A DNA stretch of 64,000 nt, from the NCBI GenBank assembly GCA_033794685.1, contig JARAYZ010000002.1, one strand, 5' to 3'. Numbering within the stretch: the first letter of the stretch is position 1; each line of letters starts with the position of its first letter. The stretch is from Lentzea sp033794685. Its GTDB lineage: Bacteria; Actinomycetota; Actinomycetes; Mycobacteriales; Pseudonocardiaceae. The translations under genes and the position numbers were made by a program. This document shows positions 59,406-64,000 of this stretch, piece by piece. Below the pieces are notes generated by a model that was not told the origin of the DNA, searched no databases, and saw only the letters and a list, made by a program, of their open reading frames with translations.

Positions 59406-61085
59406 TTGCCCAGGGCACTTCCGACCGGGGCGGCAACGGTATACCGCCTCCCGGCCACGCACGAGAACCTCAGCGACTACCTCAAGGACGTCGAGGGCGT
59501 CGACGTGAGGTACGACGGCGAACTCCTGATCGCCGGCACCCGCACCCACGTCTTCGCCGGCGTCCGCAGCAGCGGCGAGCCGAACTGGGTCCGGCACCTC
59601 ACGGAGGCGTCGGACCTCGAGAACCTGGACCTCGCGGGCAGCTCCCCGTTCGCGCTCATCGTCGTCGAGATCGACGACGAGTGGGTCTGCGCCGTCACGT
59701 GGGGCTCCTCCAGCAGGTTCATGCTCGACGAGCTGCTGCTCGATGACGACTTCGGTCTCAACTTCGGCATCAGGCGGATCGACCCGGACAAGGTCCGCAC
59801 GATCCGCAGCAACCTCCTCGACGTGTCCGCACGCGGCATGGAGGTCTCGTTCCCCTCGGGCAGCTCGATGTCCGGCTTCCCGCTGGAACCCGCGGGTGAG
59901 CTCGTCACCGGCATCGAAGGGCCGGCCGACCTGTCCGGCCTGACCTACGACACCGCCACTGACGGCAGGACGTGGAACATCCGGGCCGGACGGGGACTCA
60001 ACATCCAGCTCGGCCGCACGCCCGAGACGTTCATCGCCGACCTGCGCACGATCTGCGCGATCGTCGACGAGGACGTCACGGGCGCGCCGCTGCGCCACAT
60101 CGCCGAGATCCGTCCCGTCAGCACCAGCAACCCGGTCATGTCCGACTTGGAGAAGCAGTTCGCCGAAGCACTCGGCGGCGACGACCGGTTCGGGCCGCTG
60201 GGCGTCTGCTGGCCCTCCTCCGCGATCCGGGAGATCGGTCAGGCCCAGTCGTTCGCGTCGAGCCGCGTCGGTCCGACAGCCGCCCGTGTGCTGGCGCCGG
60301 GGTTCGAGATCCACGAGCTGGTGAAGCCGTTCGTGGATGTCGACCAGCAGTTCCGGCTGGACGTGCTGGGCAGGGCAGAACTCGCGCCCTGCGAGGACGA
60401 ACTGGGCGCGGAGCTGCTCACCCGGCCGATCTCCATGATCAAGTGGGTGGCGTTCCAGACCGTGGTGGAAGGCAAGACCTACGCCCTGCACCAGGGAAAG
60501 TGGTACGAGATCGGCGAAGGAGCCGTCGCGCGCGTTCGCGAGCAGGTCCGTGCGCTACTCGAGAACAAGAGCTCGCTGACGTTCCCCGTGTGGGTGCCGA
60601 CCGGCAAGCGCGACGACGAGCACCAGTTCGCCAGGAAGGTGGCCAAGCAGTCCGGCTACCTGTGCATGGACCGCGGCCTCGCCTACACCCCGATGCACCT
60701 GCGGGGCTTCGAGATCGCCGACGTCTTCGGGCCCGGCAACGAGATCGTGCACATGAAGTGGCTCGGCCGGGCGACCGCGGCGAGCCACCTCTACACGCAG
60801 GCCCAGGTGTCGGCGTGGGCGCAGTACTTCGAACCGCAGGCCATGCAACAGCTGCGGGACAAGGTCCGTGCGCTCGACAGCTCCCGTGACGTCGCCGACC
60901 GGCCGACGGTCGTCGTGCTGGCCATCGCCGGCCGGGCCTGGGACGTCAACACGCTGTTCACCCTGTCCCAGGTCAGCCTGCTGCGGCTGAGCCACGAACT
61001 GCGCGGCCTCGGCATCGAGCTGCAGTTCGCCGACATCCCCTTCATCGCCAAGACGAAGGGGAAGCCGGCGGGCAACGCGGCCTAG
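59406..61085 (+). CDS. TIGR04141/DUF6119 sporadically distributed protein
   Basis: The 559-residue protein follows the TIGR04141 pattern. It opens with YRLPATHENLSDYL, has a middle part with RRIDPDKVRTIRSNLLDVSA and LVTGIEGPAD, the KTYALHQGKWYEI motif near 360, and near the C-terminus FEIADVFGPGNEIVHMKW followed by ASHLYTQAQVSAW. The family is patchily distributed, often near restriction-modification or defence genes; its activity is not known to me. TTG 59406 has GAGGAAG upstream; the frame continues to 59274 without a better start. It sits alone here, converging with a USP gene (4-bp overlap). Confidence 0.8.
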   Translation: MPRALPTGAATVYRLPATHENLSDYLKDVEGVDVRYDGELLIAGTRTHVFAGVRSSGEPNWVRHLTEASDLENLDLAGSSPFALIVVEIDDEWVCAVTWGSSSRFMLDELLLDDDFGLNFGIRRIDPDKVRTIRSNLLDVSARGMEVSFPSGSSMSGFPLEPAGELVTGIEGPADLSGLTYDTATDGRTWNIRAGRGLNIQLGRTPETFIADLRTICAIVDEDVTGAPLRHIAEIRPVSTSNPVMSDLEKQFAEALGGDDRFGPLGVCWPSSAIREIGQAQSFASSRVGPTAARVLAPGFEIHELVKPFVDVDQQFRLDVLGRAELAPCEDELGAELLTRPISMIKWVAFQTVVEGKTYALHQGKWYEIGEGAVARVREQVRALLENKSSLTFPVWVPTGKRDDEHQFARKVAKQSGYLCMDRGLAYTPMHLRGFEIADVFGPGNEIVHMKWLGRATAASHLYTQAQVSAWAQYFEPQAMQQLRDKVRALDSSRDVADRPTVVVLAIAGRAWDVNTLFTLSQVSLLRLSHELRGLGIELQFADIPFIAKTKGKPAGNAA

Positions 61086-61957
61086 TCGGGCCGCACGATC
61101 GCCAACGGGCACGGCGCGTTGTAGACGAGGGCCTGACTCGTCGAGCCGAGCAACATGCCGGCGAACCCGCCGTGCCCGTGGCTACCCACCACCACGAGCT
61201 GCGCCTCCGCTCCGTACCGCATCAGCGCGCGCACGGGCCGGTCGCGCACGACCACCTGGTGCACCTGCACGTCCGGGTACTTCTCCTGCCACCCGGCGAG
61301 CCGCTGCGCGAGCAGCCTGCGCTCGTCGGCTTCCACCTGGCCCCAGTCGACGGTGAACCTCGACGCCGAGTAGGCGCTCTCCATCATGAAGTCCTGCCAG
61401 CACATCACCACGGTGAGCGAGGCGTCGCGCATCGACGCCGTCTCGAAGGCGAACGCGAGTGCGGCCTCGCTCGTCGGCGACCCGTCGACGCCGACCACGA
61501 CAGGCCCGTCGGGCACGGCGGCGCCGCGCACCACGACCACCGGGCTCTTGCCGTGCGCCGCGAGCGCCAAGGCCGAGGAACCGACGATCATTCCGGTCAC
61601 CGTGCCGAGACCCTGTGAGCCGACCACGACCAGTCGTGCCTCCTTGGACTCCGCGATCAGCAGGGCGGACGCACCGCAACACGCGATTCCAGTTGTCACC
61701 TCGACGTCCGGTGCGGCTGCCCGCGCGGCGGCGGTCGCCTCGTCGAGCTTCTCGCGGCCCAGCTGCTCGATCGCGTTGCGGATCTCGTTGCCGGTGAGGA
61801 TGACCTCGGGATAACCGCGCGTCGGCAACGAATAGGCGTGCACGAGCCGCAGCGGCACCTTGTGACGGGCGCACTCCTGTGCGGCCCAGCTGACGGCGGA
61901 CAGGGCCGAGGCGGAGCCGTCGACACCGACCACGACCGGGGCGGATGGGGCCTTCAT
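61082..61957 (-). CDS. Tandem universal stress protein (two domains)
   Basis: The 291-residue protein carries two USP domains, about 1-145 (VVVGVDGSASALSAVSWAAQ, loop GSQGLGTVTGMIVGSSA) and 150-291 (VVVGVDGSPTSEAALAFAFE, loop GSHGHGGFAGMLLGSTS, ending CPLAIVR). Both loops have the ATP-binding pattern. Tandem USPs such as Rv2623 promote dormancy in M. tuberculosis. ATG 61957 overlaps the CBS gene stop (ATGA), with GGGAGG upstream. Confidence 0.95.
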   Translation of the reverse strand: MKAPSAPVVVGVDGSASALSAVSWAAQECARHKVPLRLVHAYSLPTRGYPEVILTGNEIRNAIEQLGREKLDEATAAARAAAPDVEVTTGIACCGASALLIAESKEARLVVVGSQGLGTVTGMIVGSSALALAAHGKSPVVVVRGAAVPDGPVVVGVDGSPTSEAALAFAFETASMRDASLTVVMCWQDFMMESAYSASRFTVDWGQVEADERRLLAQRLAGWQEKYPDVQVHQVVVRDRPVRALMRYGAEAQLVVVGSHGHGGFAGMLLGSTSQALVYNAPCPLAIVRPD

Positions 61958-62520
61958 CGTTGTCCTCCCACGAGAATTCGGGTGTGCAGTACTCCTGGCA
62001 CGGCGTCGGCGAGCGCGGTCAGGACCCGTTCGGTGTCCTCGTCGGTGCTGTCCGCTCCGATCACCGCTTCGCCCTCGTGGACGATGACCGTCCACTTGCG
62101 ACCGCCGCCGTAGACGTCGAGCACTCGTTGGACGTCCGCCGTCACCGTCGTGTCGGCCCTGGCGATGGCGCGCACCAGATCGCGGCGGGTCACAACGCCG
62201 ATCACCGTCGAGCCGTCCACGATCGGGACGCAACGTCGCTGATCGTCGACCATCACGCGGGCCAGCATCTCGGCCGGTGCGGCGGCGTCCATGGCGACGG
62301 CGGGAGTGGTCATCACGTCGGCGACCACCGCTCCGCCTTCTTCCAGGTATCCGCCGCGCACCAGGTCGGCCTCGGTCACGATGCCGATGAGCTGCTTGTC
62401 GTCGTCGACGACCGGGAGCTCGGTGAACCCGTGCGAGACCATCAGCGCGGCCGCGCCTTTGAGCGGTAAAGCCGGTGTCACGGTGATCACCGGGCTGGTC
62501 ATGATGTCGCGAGCTCGCAT
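61954..62520 (-). CDS. CBS-domain protein with C-terminal BON-like region (III)
   Basis: The 188-residue protein has two CBS motifs (about 1-55, MRARDIMTSPVITVTPALPL; 68-125, VADVMTTPAVAMDAAAPAEM, VTRRDLVRAI) and a BON-like tail (WTVIVHEGEAVIGADS). ATG 62520 follows AGGAG at seven bases. It leads the CBS-USP operon; a DosR-type box lies 53 bp upstream, inside the end of the neighbouring gene. Confidence 0.92.
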   Translation of the reverse strand: MRARDIMTSPVITVTPALPLKGAAALMVSHGFTELPVVDDDKQLIGIVTEADLVRGGYLEEGGAVVADVMTTPAVAMDAAAPAEMLARVMVDDQRRCVPIVDGSTVIGVVTRRDLVRAIARADTTVTADVQRVLDVYGGGRKWTVIVHEGEAVIGADSTDEDTERVLTALADAVPGVLHTRILVGGQR

Positions 62521-62546
62521 GGCGGAACTCCTCTCCGGGATCAACG

Positions 62547-63239
62547 CTAGGAATCCGAGCGTGCGGCGGACGCTGTCGTTGGTCCCGTGCCGACCGGGCC
62601 CTTCGCACCGACGATCGCCAGCGCCTGCGGGAAGCCGGCGAGCTCGTGCCGTTCGATCAGGCCCGCCCGCCACTCGGGCCGGTGGACCAGGTGCACGACG
62701 GGCCGGACCGCCACGCCCGCGCTTCGTCCGGCCAGGACCGCGGCCTGCAGCGCCGCGCCACCCCGTACGTGGTCAGGGCGGCCGTCGCCGGTGGTGAGCA
62801 CGACGAGCTCGTGTTCGTTCAGCGCGCGCAGTTCTGTGCCTGCCCAGTGGTTCGCGCGTCCGAACGCGTGAACGTCACCTCCACCGGTCCCGTCGGCCAT
62901 CCGGATCGCGCGGTGCAGTTCGAGGTCCTGCGGGTCCGGTGGCTCGCGGCGGTCGGCACGCACCACAGCGAGCAGGTCAGGGCTGGCCCGGTCGGTCGGA
63001 AACACGACGTGTGGATGCCATCCTGCGTGCCGGACCGCGAGCACGACGTGTTCCAGAGCGGCGCCGCACGACAACAGCCGGTCGAACCCGAGCGGGTCGT
63101 GCTCGGACCGCTCCCCCGCCTCGAACAGGTAGACCGACCTGCCGTGCAACTCCAGGCGCCAAGGCCGGGCCGTGCTGTACACGGGCGCGCTGGTCGCCGT
63201 TTCAACGATTTCCGCTGCCTCTGCCGGGTTCCATCGCAT
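62547..63239 (-). CDS. Shortened Acg-type nitroreductase-like protein
   Basis: The 230-residue protein resembles the 331-residue Acg-type protein at 43338. It has an N-terminal PVYSTARPWRLELHGRSVYL in place of the usual HNSQPW, LLSCGAALEHVVLAVRHAGW, and a C-terminal part with VVLTTGDG and AALQAAVLAGRSAG. About 90 residues of the middle are missing and the HNSQPW motif is degraded, so flavin binding is doubtful; it may be a decaying paralogue or a regulatory form. ATG 63239; a box lies 60 bp upstream. Confidence 0.75.
   Translation of the reverse strand: MRWNPAEAAEIVETATSAPVYSTARPWRLELHGRSVYLFEAGERSEHDPLGFDRLLSCGAALEHVVLAVRHAGWHPHVVFPTDRASPDLLAVVRADRREPPDPQDLELHRAIRMADGTGGGDVHAFGRANHWAGTELRALNEHELVVLTTGDGRPDHVRGGAALQAAVLAGRSAGVAVRPVVHLVHRPEWRAGLIERHELAGFPQALAIVGAKGPVGTGPTTASAARSDS
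62573..62586. promoter_or_regulatory. DosR-type box before the CBS-USP operon
   Basis: CTGTCGTTGGTCCC keeps a perfect right half and a degenerate left half (10 of 14). It lies 53 bp before ATG 62520 and within the last codons of the upstream nitroreductase-like gene. Confidence 0.45.
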
Positions 63240-63298
63240 GTCTCGACCATTCCGCCGCACACCCTCGTGCGGACAGGGCGCTCCTGCTCACGAGAGTC

Positions 63299-63312
63299 GG
63301 GCACTTGGACTC
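63299..63312. promoter_or_regulatory. DosR-type box, divergent (nitroreductase-like gene and SHOCT gene)
   Basis: GGGCACTTGGACTC matches at 10 of 14 positions and lies inside a longer inverted repeat, GAGAGTC at 63292-63298 and GACTCTC at 63308-63314. It is about 60 bp from both divergent starts (63239 and 63371). Confidence 0.45.
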
Positions 63313-63370
63313 TCCGCGCGGTCGTGCCGCCGGAAGAACCTGAATGCGACATGCCAGGGAGGCGATGAGG

Positions 63371-63592
63371 ATGTACGGGTACTACGGCACCCCGATGGGC
63401 TGGGGCGGGTTCGCGATGATGGCGCTGACGATGGTGCTGTTCTGGGGTGGTGCGGTGGCGTTGGTCGTCGTGCTGCTGCGGAGAGTCCCGCGCGTCGGCT
63501 CGGCGACCCGCATACTGGAGGAGCGGCTGGCCAGGGGCGAGATCGACGCCGAGGAGTTCGAGCGGGTCCGGACGACTCTGAATTCCCGGTGA
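63371..63592 (+). CDS. Small SHOCT-domain membrane protein
   Basis: The 73-residue protein has one membrane helix (GFAMMALTMVLFWGGAVALV) and a C-terminal SHOCT motif (RILEERLARGEIDAEEFERV). SHOCT proteins are small oligomerising partners of membrane or stress proteins; the function is unknown. ATG 63371 has GGAGG eight bases upstream; ATG 63365 is also in frame. Divergent from the shortened nitroreductase gene. Confidence 0.85.
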   Translation: MYGYYGTPMGWGGFAMMALTMVLFWGGAVALVVVLLRRVPRVGSATRILEERLARGEIDAEEFERVRTTLNSR

Positions 63593-63594
63593 CA

Positions 63595-63608
63595 GGGTCT
63601 TTGGTCCC
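63595..63608. promoter_or_regulatory. DosR-type box before the DevR-like regulator gene
   Basis: GGGTCTTTGGTCCC matches at 12 of 14 positions; AGGGTC and GGTCCCT halves flank TTT. It starts three bases after the SHOCT gene stop and ends 61 bp before the regulator's GTG, suggesting autoregulation. Confidence 0.6.
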
Positions 63609-63669
63609 TGTGTGCGGCAGCCCGGCTGAGAGATCGTGATCTCGAAACGATCGAAGAGAGGTGGTTGCG

Positions 63670-64000
63670 GTGGTGTCGCGAGTCTTCCTGGTGGACGACC
63701 ACGAGGTCGTCCGGGTCGGGATCAGGGAACTGCTCAGCGCCTCCCCCGACCTGGAGGTCGTGGGCGAGGCCGCCTCGGTCACCGAGGCGCTCACGATGGT
63801 CCCCGCGGCCAACCCGGACGTCGCGGTGCTCGACGTGCGGCTGCCCGACGGCAACGGCATCGAGCTGTGCCGCGAGCTGCGGTCCCGCATGCCGGAGCTG
63901 AACGTCCTGATGCTCACGTCGTTCACCGACGACGAGGCGTTGTTCGACGCGATCATGGCCGGCGCGTCCGGGTTCGTGCTCAAGCGCATCCTCGGCACCG
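63670..64000 (+). CDS. devR: DevR/DosR-like response regulator, N-terminal part (runs off the right edge)
   Basis: The first 110 residues form a receiver domain: VFLVDDHEVVRVGIRELLSA, VVGEAASVTEAL, then phosphoacceptor Asp in VAVLDVRLPDGNGIELCREL, and MLTSFTDDEALFDAIMAGAS. The wording DVRLPDGNGIELCR is nearly that of M. tuberculosis DosR as I remember it, which gives high confidence in the family. GTG 63670 has AGAGG eight bases upstream; GTG 63673 is also possible. The LuxR-type HTH lies beyond the window. It is the most likely reader of the ten boxes upstream. Confidence 0.88.
   Translation, partial: MVSRVFLVDDHEVVRVGIRELLSASPDLEVVGEAASVTEALTMVPAANPDVAVLDVRLPDGNGIELCRELRSRMPELNVLMLTSFTDDEALFDAIMAGASGFVLKRILGT

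Noticed and set aside
1..64000. CRISPR arrays
   Set aside because: No regularly spaced repeats of 25-40 bp were seen, and no cas-like gene is present.

Overview
This window is chromosomal DNA from a high-GC actinomycete. The evidence is strong G/C third-position bias, frequent GTG and TTG starts, tRNA genes without an encoded CCA end, and families typical of the group (XRE/MmyB-like regulators, a PucR regulator, GAP-family protein, Rv1733c-family protein, Acg-type nitroreductases). A filamentous genus of the Pseudonocardiaceae (Lentzea/Saccharothrix-like) is my best guess; the sequence does not prove the genus.

Layout. (1) 1-7.4 kb: an aldo/keto reductase fragment, an XRE regulator, a 1208-residue HTH-NTPase-WD40 STAND protein, a small unknown protein and two tandem paralogous membrane proteins. 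An identical 16-bp palindrome stands about 45 bp before both the STAND gene and the small gene. (2) 7.4-19 kb: housekeeping and regulation. This holds a hydrolase, an SDR, an M20 peptidase and a glutaminase, then a PucR regulator with a secreted protein, a TetR/GAP pair, a LysR regulator, and an ABC-transporter/two-component operon preceded by a palindrome. (3) 19.2-26.3 kb: a mobile-DNA zone between tRNA-Leu(GAG) and a decayed insertion sequence. It holds a large serine recombinase, an MFS-transporter remnant, a 771-residue unknown protein, an atypical tRNA-Pro(CGG), a tyrosine integrase and a transposase with three lesions. (4) 26.3-34.3 kb: XRE, NTF2-like and MFS/FAD-monooxygenase genes, a second two-component system, and a wrecked LuxR-type regulator that joins a remnant of a second serine recombinase. 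(5) 34.5-36.7 kb: a SulP transporter/ArsR/small-protein operon with a 26-bp perfect palindrome.

(6) 36.7-64 kb is the most coherent part and resembles a DosR/DevR-type hypoxia or dormancy regulon gathered in one place. It contains a complete arginine deiminase operon (arcD-arcA-arcB-arcC), four CBS-domain genes, four intact universal stress proteins plus two broken ones, two Acg-type nitroreductases, phosphoenolpyruvate synthase, a DoxX protein, an Rv1733c-family protein, a PPK2 polyphosphate kinase, a CtpF-like P-type ATPase, a GNAT/acyl-CoA-synthetase fusion and an MgtC-type protein. At the right edge lies a response regulator whose receiver domain closely resembles DevR/DosR. Nine clear copies, and one weaker one, of a GGGACC-n2-GGTCCC-like inverted repeat lie in promoter positions across this region, including before the regulator itself.

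How the genes fit together (inference): under oxygen limitation or energy stress the regulator would bind these boxes and switch on ATP supply from arginine, gluconeogenic and polyphosphate metabolism, ion balance, and adenine-nucleotide-sensing (CBS, USP) proteins. Several members are visibly decaying (two USP genes, a GAPDH gene, a shortened nitroreductase), so the island appears to be turning over. A TIGR04141/DUF6119 protein, usually counted among sporadically distributed defence-associated genes, sits inside it without an obvious box.
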